36,957 nt of DNA from Gammaproteobacteria bacterium (GTDB taxonomy: Bacteria > Pseudomonadota > Gammaproteobacteria > DSM-16500), in assembly GCA_013287235.1 (NCBI GenBank), contig JABDEF010000007.1:1-36957 (forward strand), given 5' to 3'. Shown piece by piece: positions 1-8,566 of this stretch. A model generated the notes under the pieces. It saw nothing but the letters and a program-made list of their open reading frames with translations. It did not search any database and was not told the origin of the DNA. Numbering within the stretch: the first letter of the stretch is position 1; every line of letters starts with the position of its first letter. The translations under genes were made by a program, and so were the position numbers.

Positions 1-23
1 AATAAAAATAATAGGGAGTTTTT

Positions 24-1034
24 ATGCAGTCACATACAGAAGAACAAAATAATCCAGAAACTGTTTCATCAGAAAAAGAAAAAAAAGAACTTAAAATTCC
101 TGAATCTTTGCGCTGTCCGGTAACACTTCAAATTTTCCTCCATCCTGTTAATTTATATCCGAGCAATATGGTAGTGGAACAACAAATGGCAGATAATATT
201 ATTCATTCAAATAATCCTATTTGTCCTATCACACGTGAGCCCATTGAATCGTATAAAAGTGCTTTCAAAGTGCAGGAAATTGTAGAAGAATTCTTAAATG
301 TATTTCCAGAAGCAAAAAAAAGTCAGTATGTTCCAGAAGAACCCTTTACTAAGCTATTAGAAAAGCATGTTTCAGATGATAAATCTAAAAAAGCATCACT
401 CAGAGAAGATAAACTTTTACCGGATGCTAAACGCGATAGCCAAAGCAATCATCGGTTTGATTCATCTGTTGAACATAAACATCAACACCAAAGGGATTTT
501 TTCCACCTGAGACCACAAGTCCCAACGCCGCCTCCAGAAAAAAAACCGCTAAATAATGCTGATCAAGAAAAGTTACGTGACGATTTGCTTGATGATATAC
601 AAAATATCATATGGGCATTAAAATTCGAAACAGGACCACAGCCGCAGGGAAGTATTCAAAATTTTTCTCTGCTCTTTTTTGCAATGATTGAGAGCACGCT
701 CCTTCCACCTTTGCCATGGCAAAAAATTCAAGTGGCTGAAGGCCCAAAAAATGAAAGCATGTATGAAATATTAAAAGCCGCAAAGCGTTCACTTAAAGAA
801 CTGGATCCAAGCTTCTTAGTAAATTGTAAAGAGCAATGTATGCATCAATATGATCAAGTGCAACCGTTGCTTACACAAGCTCGATCATTAAGTGATAGTA
901 AATATGCGCGATTTGCGAAAAAAGTAGGGACGGTTTCCAATCAGCCCGGATATTGGGTTTCATCCGTCATAAAAAAGGTGGAAAGCCATCTGCCTGCGCT
1001 TTGTGCTGCAGAGATAAGTTTAAGAAATTGGTAA
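24..1034 (+). CDS. U-box domain protein, candidate secreted E3 ubiquitin ligase
   Basis: A 336-residue protein with a U-box-like segment at about residues 25-95. The segment opens with IPESLRCPVTLQIFLHPVNL, continues with a VVEQ helix and closes with NPICPITREPI, the usual U-box order of a Cys-Pro-[IV] entry, hydrophobic core and CPITR-type second loop, without the zinc-ligand set of a RING. U-boxes recruit E2 ubiquitin-conjugating enzymes; bacteria lack ubiquitin, so such proteins normally act inside a eukaryotic host after secretion (LubX of Legionella is the known example). The rest is charged and helical with a His/Pro-rich stretch near residues 150-175; I recognise no second domain. The ATG at 24 follows AGGGAG at good spacing. 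It ends 47 bp from the convergent rluB. The U-box is fairly certain; ligase activity and secretion are inference. Confidence 0.75.
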   Translation: MQSHTEEQNNPETVSSEKEKKELKIPESLRCPVTLQIFLHPVNLYPSNMVVEQQMADNIIHSNNPICPITREPIESYKSAFKVQEIVEEFLNVFPEAKKSQYVPEEPFTKLLEKHVSDDKSKKASLREDKLLPDAKRDSQSNHRFDSSVEHKHQHQRDFFHLRPQVPTPPPEKKPLNNADQEKLRDDLLDDIQNIIWALKFETGPQPQGSIQNFSLLFFAMIESTLLPPLPWQKIQVAEGPKNESMYEILKAAKRSLKELDPSFLVNCKEQCMHQYDQVQPLLTQARSLSDSKYARFAKKVGTVSNQPGYWVSSVIKKVESHLPALCAAEISLRNW

Positions 1035-1043
1035 TCGGGTCTG

Positions 1044-1067
1044 GGCATCCAAGATGTCCTGGATGCC
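1044..1067. terminator. Short palindrome between convergent genes, fragment of the GGATGCCAGCAT repeat family
   Basis: GGCATCC and GGATGCC face each other around a short loop between the stop of the U-box gene and the stop of rluB. The right part (CTGGATGCCAGCAT) matches the larger perfect palindrome at 24738-24811, so this looks like a decayed or partial copy. It may serve as a weak two-way terminator; there is no long T run. Confidence 0.4.
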
Positions 1068-1080
1068 AGCATATCGACTA

Positions 1081-1809
1081 TTAAACGATTTGCAAAAGGT
1101 TTTTGACGGTTTCTTTGTCTAGTTCCATCCACTTCCCGCGTCGTAACACGCGCGGCAAGGTAATATCGCCAAAACGAATTCGTATGAGGCGGCTAACCAC
1201 GACACCTTGGGATTCCCATAATTTGCGAACAATTCGATTGCGACCTTCTTTGATGATCACATGATACCAGTGATTTGTCCCTTCACCGCCGGCGTCGAGA
1301 ATTTCTTCAAAATGCGCTTCCTTTTGATCAATTTTCACACCTTTTTTTAACTGCTGAATCATTTGAGGTGACACTTGACCTTGAATACGAACCGCATATT
1401 GCCGTTCCATCTCTTTGGAAGGGTGCGTGAGTCGATGCGCCAATTCTCCATCGTTTGTTAAGAGTAGAACACCCGAGGTATTAAAATCCAATCGTCCAAT
1501 CGAAATCCATCGGCCGTTGCGTAGTAAAGGTAAATGATCAAAAATGGTGGGGCGATTTTCGGGATCCGATCGGGTGCAGATTTCACCTTCGGGTTTATGA
1601 TACAAAAGCACGCGTGTTTTTTGGGAAGCACTTTTGATCAATTTAATTTCTCGGCCATCAAAACGGACTTTTGCATCATGGGTGATTCGGTCACCTAATT
1701 TTGCGATTTGACCATTGACGGATATTCTGCCTTCACGTAACCATTTTTCAATTTGTCGACGTGAAGCGAGCCCCGCTGTTGCGAGGACTTTTTGGATTTT
1801 TTCACTCAT
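1081..1809 (-). CDS. rluB: 23S rRNA pseudouridine synthase, RluB type
   Basis: A 242-residue RsuA-family pseudouridine synthase. An N-terminal S4 RNA-binding domain (EKIQKVLATAGLASRRQIEK, residues 3-60) is followed by the catalytic domain with GRLDFNTSGVLLLTNDGELA, whose Asp in GRLD is the family's catalytic residue, and the later GRNRIVRKLWE motif. RluB converts U2605 of 23S rRNA to pseudouridine. It is shorter than E. coli RluB because it lacks the basic C-terminal tail. It overlaps scpB by 8 bp, and the order scpA-scpB-rluB is widely conserved, which supports RluB over its paralogues RluE/RluF/RsuA. It is probably translated by coupling with scpB. Confidence 0.9.
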   Translation of the reverse strand: MSEKIQKVLATAGLASRRQIEKWLREGRISVNGQIAKLGDRITHDAKVRFDGREIKLIKSASQKTRVLLYHKPEGEICTRSDPENRPTIFDHLPLLRNGRWISIGRLDFNTSGVLLLTNDGELAHRLTHPSKEMERQYAVRIQGQVSPQMIQQLKKGVKIDQKEAHFEEILDAGGEGTNHWYHVIIKEGRNRIVRKLWESQGVVVSRLIRIRFGDITLPRVLRRGKWMELDKETVKNLLQIV

Positions 1810-2425
1810 CAGTTGTTATCGTTTGTTCTTCTATAGTATTTATTTCTGAATTGCTGAGTTCAAGCTGCACTTGTAATTTTGCTTCCTGGCTCTCTAAATC
1901 TTTCAATTCTTGAAGGGTGGGTAATTCTTCTAAGCTTTTTAAATTAAAATGATCTAAAAATGCTTTTGTGGTGCCATACATCGCAGGTTTCCCCGGCACG
2001 TCACGAAATCCTAAAACTTTTATCCATTCACGTTCAATGAGTGCTTTAATGATGTGCGAACTTGCTGTGACACCGCGAATTTCTTCAACTTCTGCACGTG
2101 TAATGGGTTGACGATAAGCAATGAGCGACAATGTTTCTAAAAATGCACGCGAATAACGTGGGGGGCGCTCTTCCCAGAGTTTGGAAACCCACGGACTTAA
2201 TTCTACTTTTGCTTGAAATTGATAACCGCTTGCGACTTCACGTAATTCAATCCCAGATCCATCTTGATATTTATCTCGAATGGCTTGAATTGCAGTGCGT
2301 ATTTGATGATTCTCGATGTTAAGCGATTCATCAAATAATTTTTGCATATTTTGCACCGTGAGTGGTCGTCCTGCCACCATTAAGGCAGCTTCTAAGATGC
2401 ATTGTAACTTTTCTGCGTTTATCAT
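1802..2425 (-). CDS. scpB: Segregation and condensation protein B
   Basis: A 207-residue ScpB: two winged-helix domains, with the characteristic RAFLETLSLIAYRQPITRAEVEEIRGV stretch spanning roughly residues 93-119 and GFRDVPGKPAMYGTTKAFLDHF further on. ScpB dimers bind the ScpA kleisin and the SMC ATPase to form the condensin complex that compacts and resolves replicated chromosomes. Its start overlaps the scpA stop by 4 bp (ATGA type), so translation is probably coupled. The last 30 residues are acidic and Gln-rich, as in other members. No SMC gene lies in the window. Confidence 0.93.
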   Translation of the reverse strand: MINAEKLQCILEAALMVAGRPLTVQNMQKLFDESLNIENHQIRTAIQAIRDKYQDGSGIELREVASGYQFQAKVELSPWVSKLWEERPPRYSRAFLETLSLIAYRQPITRAEVEEIRGVTASSHIIKALIEREWIKVLGFRDVPGKPAMYGTTKAFLDHFNLKSLEELPTLQELKDLESQEAKLQVQLELSNSEINTIEEQTITTDE

Positions 2426-3231
2426 GGTGCTTTCACTTTTAAATGAATAGGTCCAAAAGCCGTTGTTTGCACGAACTCAATAAGATGGTCTTTCAATAAT
2501 TCTAGCATGGCTAAAAAGGTCACAACAACGCCTAATCGGCCTTCGTTGAATGTAAACAAACTTGAAAATACCACAAATTCATTTTCTTGTAACGCAGATA
2601 AAATATGCGACATTCGATCGCGCACAGAGAGTGCTTCTAAGTGAATTTGATGAGACATGTGGAGTTCTGCACGCATGATGACATCGACAAATGCGCGTAA
2701 TAATTCTTCTAAAGAGACTTGTGGTTTTGGTTTTTCAAAGACTTTATCTTGAATAATGGCGTTCGCGACAAACGTATCACGACCATGGCGGGGCAGTTGA
2801 TCGAGGTTTTCAGCTGCCAATTTGAAGCGTTCATATTCTTGTAAACGGCGAATCAATTCTGCACGAGGGTCTTCTTCTGTGCCTTCTATATTTTCAGGTC
2901 GTGGCAGCAATAACCGTGACTTAATTTCGGCTAAAACAGCGGCCATGACGAGGTATTCCGCGGCGAGCTCAAGGGAGATCGATTTCATGAGTTCGACATA
3001 TTCCATATATTGTCGGGTGACTTCGGCGATAGGAATATTTAAAATGTCTAAATTTTGCTTCTTAATCAGGTAGAGAAGGAGATCCAATGGGCCTTCAAAT
3101 GCCTCTAAAAAAACCTTCATGGCATCGGGTGGAATATAGAGATCTTTTGGCAGTTGCAGATATGCCTCTCCTCCTACAAAGGCGATCGGGGTCACATTTT
3201 CCGTTGAAACGGCAACTTCAGTCGTATTCAT
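2422..3231 (-). CDS. scpA: Segregation and condensation protein A (kleisin)
   Basis: A 269-residue ScpA. The signature FEGPLDLLLYLIKKQNLDIL lies near residues 45-64, followed by IPIAEVTRQYMEYVE and the helical block ending in AEIKSRLLLP. The C-terminal winged helix (RLGVVVTFLAMLELLKDHLIEF) binds the SMC head. It is the kleisin subunit of SMC-ScpAB. It has an N-terminal extension of about 40 residues before the core domain, not needed for the fold. It is first in the scpA-scpB-rluB operon and divergent from tsaC; the roughly 67-bp gap at 3232-3298 must hold both promoters. The ribosome binding site is weak. Confidence 0.92.
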   Translation of the reverse strand: MNTTEVAVSTENVTPIAFVGGEAYLQLPKDLYIPPDAMKVFLEAFEGPLDLLLYLIKKQNLDILNIPIAEVTRQYMEYVELMKSISLELAAEYLVMAAVLAEIKSRLLLPRPENIEGTEEDPRAELIRRLQEYERFKLAAENLDQLPRHGRDTFVANAIIQDKVFEKPKPQVSLEELLRAFVDVIMRAELHMSHQIHLEALSVRDRMSHILSALQENEFVVFSSLFTFNEGRLGVVVTFLAMLELLKDHLIEFVQTTAFGPIHLKVKAP

Positions 3232-3298
3232 ACGTGGTATTTTACCGGAAAATGGGGAAAAGATGTAGAATATTTAAAAAACATGTGGAGTGGGGTCG

Positions 3299-4231
3299 AT
3301 GAATGAAATAACACGTGCAGTAGAAATCCTCAAACAAGGTGGCCTAGTCGCCTTTCCCACCGAGACAGTCTATGGCTTAGGGGCGGATGCAGGGAATCTG
3401 GTTGCTATTCAAAAGATTTTTAAGGCGAAAAACCGGCCGATAGACCATCCTTTGATTGTGCATTTCGGAAAAAGTGCTGAAATGACCGATTGGGCCGTGG
3501 AAATTCCAGAGATTGCATGGCAGCTCGCCAAGGTATTTTGGCCCGGGCCTTTGACCCTTATTTTAAAAAAAGCGCCGCATGTTTCGCCGCTTTTAACAGG
3601 GGGCCAAGAGACCATTGGTCTTCGAGTGCCGAATCACCCTGTGGCGCTTGAGTTATTAAAGCAATTTGGAAGAGGAATAGCAGGACCTTCTGCGAATCGG
3701 TTTCAGAAAATTAGCCCTACTACCTGCGAGGCCGTGGAAGAAGAATTGGGAAAAACGGTTGATTGGGTATTAGACGGCGGAAGTTGTCAAGTGGGGCTGG
3801 AATCGACCATTCTTGATGTGAGTGGGGAAGTGCCTATGATTTTACGTCCCGGCATGATATCCGGAAATCGCATTGAAGAAGTCTTGAGAATTCCACTCGG
3901 CAAAAAAAACGCTGCATCACCCAGAGCCTCCGGTTCTCATGCATTACATTATGCGCCTCGCACAAAAACCCGTGTCATGATGCGGTCGGATTTATTACAT
4001 CTTTTGCAAAACGAAACAAAACGCTCGGTGTGTTTACTTCGATCACCTGCTTTTATAGAAAAGCATGAAATCATTTTGATGCCGGATAATCCTAAAGAAT
4101 ATGCACGTCTCCTCTATCACACCTTACGAAACATTGATAAAAAAAACCTTTCACAAATATGCATTGAATCATTACCAGAAACATCCGAATGGGATGCAAT
4201 TCGTGACCGACTCGAACGGGCTTCATCATGA
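3299..4231 (+). CDS. tsaC: L-threonylcarbamoyladenylate synthase, Sua5 type
   Basis: A 310-residue enzyme making threonylcarbamoyl-AMP from threonine, bicarbonate and ATP, the first step of t6A37 modification of ANN-decoding tRNAs. The YrdC domain (residues 1-200) shows GGLVAFPTETVYGLGADA, KNRPIDHPLIVH and GPSANRFQKISPTT. A Sua5-type C-terminal domain follows a linker with GSHALHYAPRTKTRV, so this is the long (Sua5/TsaC2) form and not the short YrdC form of E. coli. A GTG in frame at 3290 extends the frame, but the ATG at 3299 has GGAG about 8 nt upstream, so I start there. A clear hairpin follows the stop. Confidence 0.92.
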   Translation: MNEITRAVEILKQGGLVAFPTETVYGLGADAGNLVAIQKIFKAKNRPIDHPLIVHFGKSAEMTDWAVEIPEIAWQLAKVFWPGPLTLILKKAPHVSPLLTGGQETIGLRVPNHPVALELLKQFGRGIAGPSANRFQKISPTTCEAVEEELGKTVDWVLDGGSCQVGLESTILDVSGEVPMILRPGMISGNRIEEVLRIPLGKKNAASPRASGSHALHYAPRTKTRVMMRSDLLHLLQNETKRSVCLLRSPAFIEKHEIILMPDNPKEYARLLYHTLRNIDKKNLSQICIESLPETSEWDAIRDRLERASS

Positions 4232-4268
4232 TAGAGTGGAATTAAAAAAATCCACTCTATGATTTTTA
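4231..4268. terminator. Bidirectional intrinsic terminator after tsaC
   Basis: A perfect 10-bp stem (ATAGAGTGGA at 4231-4240 with TCCACTCTAT at 4251-4260), an A-rich 10-nt loop and a short T run on the plus side (4262-4268). It starts on the last base of tsaC. It lies between the convergent ends of tsaC and the unknown gene at 4273-5412, so it can serve both. Confidence 0.75.
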
Positions 4269-4272
4269 CACT

Positions 4273-5412
4273 TTAACGGATTGCATGTTTTGTTGTGGTA
4301 TGTTCAAGAGTTTTTTTACAAGAAGATTCCGAAAAAAAAGTGATCTGCCATGTTTGTTCTCTTTCGGAGAGTAGATTTTTTTGTTTTCGATCTTTAGGTA
4401 TTGCGTAGTAATCCAATATATCGGATTGTTCAGTTTGATCTGTGTTTGGTTCCCGAGCCATTTTTCCAAAAAAAACATTGAAGATATGTTCCTCATAAGC
4501 CGATTTAATTAAATCATTTCTTATTGTGGATAGAAGAAAATCCGGGTGTTTATCTGTCCATTCTTTTATAACACTATTTAGATGACCGTCAAATATTTCT
4601 TTAAGTTCGTTTTCTTTTTTAAAGAGTTCTTCCGTTAAAGCGTAGAGATCAATTTTTGCCTTTTCGTCTGGTATTGTTAATTTTTTTTCTGCGGGTTTTA
4701 GTATTTTTTTTGCTTGTATTTTTGTTTTTATTAATTGTTGATAATATTCGTTTGTATTTGTATTTAAAAATAATTGCTTAAGAATTTCAATTTCATCACC
4801 TGTCAGTCGGGAAGTGTTTTTTGTGGCACCAATCGTTGTAGGCGGTCTCGTGATTGGTAGATAGGTTTCTATGGATTTTGAGTGTTTTTGTAGGGTTTCT
4901 TTATTTAAATGATCTAAAAAAAATGTGATGTATCTGTTATAGATGGTTTCATATTCGTATGCGTTTGATTGGATGATTTCATGAAAAATTTCTTTAATAG
5001 CCGAGGCTGGATTTCCTGAAAGCGAGATTTGTAAAAATTTTTCTGTGTGTGATATGAATGTTTCGAAATCATTCTCAGGAAATTTCGTATTTAATATATT
5101 TTTTAAAGAGCTATCAGAATTTTTTTTTATGATTTGTATTCGTATGATTATTAAATTTGTAATAAAATTCCCTGCAAGTTTTGCCTTCGTTCCATCAAGC
5201 GTTTTTGAAAGTAAACGAATGATTTCTTGATTAATTTTTTTGGATTGTGTTAATAATAAAGTATGAGATGTCGCTAATTGTATTCTTTGAATGGTATCTT
5301 TATAAAATTGTTCGGGTGTATCCATTCCTTTATTTAATTCTTGCGCCTGTAAATATACATCCTGAATTTCTGCGGTTAATGTTTCTTTAAAATGAGGATC
5401 TAGTTGTGGCAT
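4273..5412 (-). CDS. Uncharacterised helical protein, effector-like
   Basis: A 379-residue protein I do not recognise. It is Lys/Glu/Ile/Asn-rich and predicted almost wholly alpha-helical from composition, with no signal peptide and no convincing membrane segment. A Thr/Pro-rich break (YLPITRPPTTIGATKNT) near residue 190 separates two helical halves. The C-terminal 50 residues are polar and Ser/Lys/Glu-rich (LLSEREQTWQITFFSESS), compatible with a Dot/Icm-type translocation tail, but that signal is too loose to prove by eye. The region is more AT-rich than its neighbours. An inverted repeat (5440-5467) and a TATATT-like -10 precede it, suggesting its own promoter. Function unknown. Confidence 0.65.
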   Translation of the reverse strand: MPQLDPHFKETLTAEIQDVYLQAQELNKGMDTPEQFYKDTIQRIQLATSHTLLLTQSKKINQEIIRLLSKTLDGTKAKLAGNFITNLIIIRIQIIKKNSDSSLKNILNTKFPENDFETFISHTEKFLQISLSGNPASAIKEIFHEIIQSNAYEYETIYNRYITFFLDHLNKETLQKHSKSIETYLPITRPPTTIGATKNTSRLTGDEIEILKQLFLNTNTNEYYQQLIKTKIQAKKILKPAEKKLTIPDEKAKIDLYALTEELFKKENELKEIFDGHLNSVIKEWTDKHPDFLLSTIRNDLIKSAYEEHIFNVFFGKMAREPNTDQTEQSDILDYYAIPKDRKQKNLLSEREQTWQITFFSESSCKKTLEHTTTKHAIR

Positions 5413-5439
5413 AGTTATTATCCTTTTTTAATATATTTG

Positions 5440-5467
5440 AATTTGTGACTCATTAAGATCACAAATT
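5440..5467. promoter_or_regulatory. Inverted repeat upstream of the unknown gene
   Basis: AATTTGTGA (5440-5448) and TCACAAATT (5459-5467) form a perfect 9-bp inverted repeat around a 10-bp spacer, between the icd stop and the start of the gene at 5412. There is no T run, so it looks more like an operator-type site or an mRNA hairpin than a terminator. On the minus strand a TATATT lies just downstream, placing the repeat over the expected -35 region. Confidence 0.4.
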
Positions 5468-5480
5468 TAGTAGACCACAA

Positions 5481-6941
5481 CTATTGCCCTTGCGCCAGTG
5501 AAAATCCAATTTTGCCATCGAAGGTATATAGATTTTCTGTTTTGATGACATCGATTTTGTGTTTATCGAATTCATTTAATAAGTGAATGATGTCCGCATG
5601 CGTAATCGGTTTTAAATGATGCACATCTTCACTCGATTGAAAACGGCAGCTACAATGCTGCATATCAGGCGTATCAATCATGCAGTTTGGCCAGATTTTT
5701 AAACCACGACTTGAAATGACGATTAATTGAAGATTTGTTTGGAGAGATTTCAGTTTTTCGCCCAGTGTATCCGGATTGTGAATAGGATTATCAATAAAAA
5801 TATCGACGCCGACCAATTCTTTTTTACTGATCACTTTTTTATGTTCACCATAACATTCAATGCGCGTGCGTATGTCTTGTTTATAATTGACAGGCTTAAA
5901 GTGGAGAGGTTGTTGTCCTAAACGTGCGATGACGGCATTTGCAAATTCTTTTGTGCCGACTTTTTGTTTGCTATATTCTTCAGTGAAGATATCTCCCGTA
6001 TGAATGCCATCTTCTAGTGTTTTTAACCAAGCATTTTCTATGCGTTCTGCAGATTCTCCCTGATTAATGTGGATTAACATTTGAATCGCGCCGTGAATGA
6101 GTCCCGAGGGGTTTGCCATATTTTTATGGGCAATGTCGGGTGCGGATCCATGTATGGCTTCAAACATGGCCATGTGGTTTCCTACATTCGCAGATCCCGC
6201 AAGTCCGACGGACCCTGCAATTTGTGCCGCCACATCCGATAAAATATCACCGTACAAATTAGATGTCACAATCACATCGAAACGTAGCGGATCGGATGCA
6301 AGTCGCGCCGTCCCAATATCAATAATATAATGATCGGATTGAATATCTGGGTACTCTTTAGAAATTTCATTAAATACGGTATGAAAAATGCCATCCGTCA
6401 TTTTCATGATATTATCTTTACTCATGCAGGTGACTTTTTTGCGATTAAATTTACGTGCATACTCAAAAGCATAATGAATCACACGCTCACACCCGGGACG
6501 CGTGACGAGTTTTAAACATTGATACACATCATCGGTTTGACGATGTTCAATGCCGGCATAGGTGCCTTCTTCATTTTCCCGCACAATCACTAAATCCATT
6601 CCAGGAAATTTGGTGGGAATGTAAGGAGAGTAGGAGACCGTTGGACGTACGTTCGCAAAAAGTCCCAATGTTTTACGCAATGTGACATTTAAACTTTTAT
6701 AACCGCCACCTTGTGGGGTTGTGATAGGACCTTTGAGTAAAACTTTGGTACGTTTCAAGGAGTCCCAGGCACTGTCAGGAATACCTGAAGAAAAACCTTG
6801 GACGTATAATTTTTCCCCGATTTCAATCACTTCAGGCTCGATGGCAGCATTTGCTTCATTCAAAATTTTTAAGGTGGCCGCCATAATTTCTGGACCAATG
6901 CCATCTCCAAAAGCTATTGTGATAGGTGTTTTTAATGGCAT
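5481..6941 (-). CDS. icd: Isocitrate dehydrogenase, Rickettsia/Thermus type
   Basis: A 486-residue beta-decarboxylating dehydrogenase oxidising isocitrate to 2-oxoglutarate in the TCA cycle. Visible sites: substrate loop SLNVTLR (Ser83, Asn85, Arg89), NVRP at 97-100, YAGIEHR (Tyr128), KDNIMK (Lys175, Asn177), metal-binding Asp208, Asp232 and Asp236 (NLYGDILSD). After residue 345 there is an extra C-terminal domain of about 140 residues, present in Thermus and rickettsial enzymes but absent from the 416-residue E. coli Icd. At the cofactor-selecting site the sequence is HGSAPDIA (Asp269-Ile270) where NADP enzymes of the E. coli type have Lys-Tyr, so NAD use is possible. It lies 13 bp after murF with a GAGG ribosome site inside the murF end, so the two are co-transcribed. 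Confidence 0.9.
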   Translation of the reverse strand: MPLKTPITIAFGDGIGPEIMAATLKILNEANAAIEPEVIEIGEKLYVQGFSSGIPDSAWDSLKRTKVLLKGPITTPQGGGYKSLNVTLRKTLGLFANVRPTVSYSPYIPTKFPGMDLVIVRENEEGTYAGIEHRQTDDVYQCLKLVTRPGCERVIHYAFEYARKFNRKKVTCMSKDNIMKMTDGIFHTVFNEISKEYPDIQSDHYIIDIGTARLASDPLRFDVIVTSNLYGDILSDVAAQIAGSVGLAGSANVGNHMAMFEAIHGSAPDIAHKNMANPSGLIHGAIQMLIHINQGESAERIENAWLKTLEDGIHTGDIFTEEYSKQKVGTKEFANAVIARLGQQPLHFKPVNYKQDIRTRIECYGEHKKVISKKELVGVDIFIDNPIHNPDTLGEKLKSLQTNLQLIVISSRGLKIWPNCMIDTPDMQHCSCRFQSSEDVHHLKPITHADIIHLLNEFDKHKIDVIKTENLYTFDGKIGFSLAQGQ

Positions 6942-6954
6942 GGATGTATTCCTC

Positions 6955-8307
6955 TTATTTTAATGTGGGCACAATGGCGGCAATCACTTTTTCCATTTGC
7001 ATACCGCGAGAACCTTTGACTAAAAGAACCGCATCTTTTTTAAGATAAGGTTTCAATGCATAAATGAGTGCATCATGCTTATCAAAATGCTGTGCATTTT
7101 TCCCGAATGCGCGAGATGTTTCTTGTGATAGCTCGCCGCAAGTAAATAAATAATCGATTCGCTGGTCGCGAATTTTTTCCCCGGCTGTTTTATGGTATTC
7201 GAGCGCGTCAGGTCCCAGCTCTCGCATATCACCTAACACGAGAATTTTAGTACCGGATAATGCAGCGAGCGTATCGACAGCGGCTTGTAATGAAAAAGGA
7301 TTGGCGTTATACGTATCATCGATCACGCGTACCCCCGTATCTAAGATATATTCTTGCATGCGGCCTTTCGCAGGTGTTACTGTTTCAAGACCTTTTTTAA
7401 TGGTTGCGAGATCTTGATGTAATGCGACACTGCTTGCCGCGGCTGCGAGTGCATTCATGCGATTGTGCATGCCGAGCAAAGGCAATCGAATGTCAATAGA
7501 ACCAGTTGGTGTATGTAAAATCATTTCACCTGAATCGGGAGAGGTTGCATAAATATCCGCGTTCTTTTGTAATCCAAAACTGAGAAACTGGTGATTTCCA
7601 ATTAATCCACGCCAATAATCAAAAAATACATCATCACGATTTAAAATTGCGACACCCTCCATTTGCAATCCGGAAAAAATTTCTCCTTTGGCTTTTGCAA
7701 CGCCTGCGAGATCTTTGACACCTTCTAAATGGCAAGCGGCTGCATTGGTGATAACAGCAACTTTGGGCTTTGCAATGTGCGTGAGATAATCAATTTCGCC
7801 TAGATGATTCATACCCATTTCGATGACTGCATAACGGTGTGCATTGTTGAGGGTGAGAAGTGTCAGCGGTAATCCAATTTGATTGTTAAAATTGCCATAG
7901 GTTGCGAGAACGGCATCCTCATTATCAGAGGCCGCTTTTAAAATGGAGGCCAGCATATTTTTTAAGGTGGTTTTCCCATTACTGCCAGTGACGCCAATCA
8001 AAGGAATATCGAAACGAGACCGCCAGTCGGCAGCTAATTTTCCAAGGGCAATCAAGGTATCATCGACGATGATTTGCGGGGCATCAAGCGGGAGTTTTTG
8101 GGAAACTAAAAGACAAGATGCGCCTTTTTGAAGTGCACTTTCTGCGAAATCATGACCATTAAATTTTTCACCGTGTAAAGCGACAAATAAATTTTCTTCT
8201 TTGAGTGTGCGGGTGTCTGTACTGACTCCTTGGAAGTATAAATTGGGAGAACCTGGGGAAGGTGTTTTTAGGATGTTCCCTAATTCATGGAGTGACATTT
8301 TGATCAT
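6955..8307 (-). CDS. murF: UDP-N-acetylmuramoyl-tripeptide--D-alanyl-D-alanine ligase
   Basis: A Mur ligase of 450 residues that adds D-Ala-D-Ala to the UDP-MurNAc-tripeptide in the cytoplasm, the last soluble step of peptidoglycan precursor synthesis. It has the three-domain Mur ligase plan: N-terminal uridine-binding domain (GVSTDTRTLKEENLFVALHGEKFNGHDF region), the ATP loop GVTGSNGKTTLKNML, VIEMGMNHLGEI, and the C-terminal DDTYNANPFSL and GDMRELG motifs. The frame extends to a TTG at 8322; I prefer the ATG at 8307, which has GAGAG 8 nt upstream, while the ATG at 8298 is also possible. It is separated from the usual dcw cluster and paired with icd. Confidence 0.92.
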   Translation of the reverse strand: MIKMSLHELGNILKTPSPGSPNLYFQGVSTDTRTLKEENLFVALHGEKFNGHDFAESALQKGASCLLVSQKLPLDAPQIIVDDTLIALGKLAADWRSRFDIPLIGVTGSNGKTTLKNMLASILKAASDNEDAVLATYGNFNNQIGLPLTLLTLNNAHRYAVIEMGMNHLGEIDYLTHIAKPKVAVITNAAACHLEGVKDLAGVAKAKGEIFSGLQMEGVAILNRDDVFFDYWRGLIGNHQFLSFGLQKNADIYATSPDSGEMILHTPTGSIDIRLPLLGMHNRMNALAAAASSVALHQDLATIKKGLETVTPAKGRMQEYILDTGVRVIDDTYNANPFSLQAAVDTLAALSGTKILVLGDMRELGPDALEYHKTAGEKIRDQRIDYLFTCGELSQETSRAFGKNAQHFDKHDALIYALKPYLKKDAVLLVKGSRGMQMEKVIAAIVPTLK

Positions 8308-8508
8308 GTCGAAAACTCTCAAAATATGACCGTATCAAGTATACCGTAATTTTGTGGGTAAGGCCAGATGCCTGCTTTTATTTTACTCGCAAGTTATTTA
8401 TAATAAAAAAATATCTATTGCTTACAGAAAGTCACATATTAATAACATAATATCATCTTCTGTATATTTTAAACATGAAAGATAGAAAAACTTGAGGATT
8501 AAATTTCA

Positions 8509-8546
8509 GATAAGTCTTTCGGTCGCTTTTTACCAAAAGACTTATC
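8509..8546 (+). promoter_or_regulatory. Hairpin in the pabBA leader
   Basis: GATAAGTCTTT (8509-8519) and AAAGACTTATC (8536-8546) form a perfect 11-bp stem with a 16-nt loop, ending 20 nt before the ATG of pabBA. It has no T run. Its position in the untranslated leader, in a frame that can be read from an upstream TTG (8492), supports starting the protein at 8567. Regulatory use is a guess. Confidence 0.35.
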
Positions 8547-8566
8547 AGAAATTCTATATAGGTACT

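Noticed and set aside
4266..4496. 76-residue minus-strand open frame inside the unknown gene
   Set aside because: It is an alternate-frame shadow of the 379-residue gene, without its own ribosome site.
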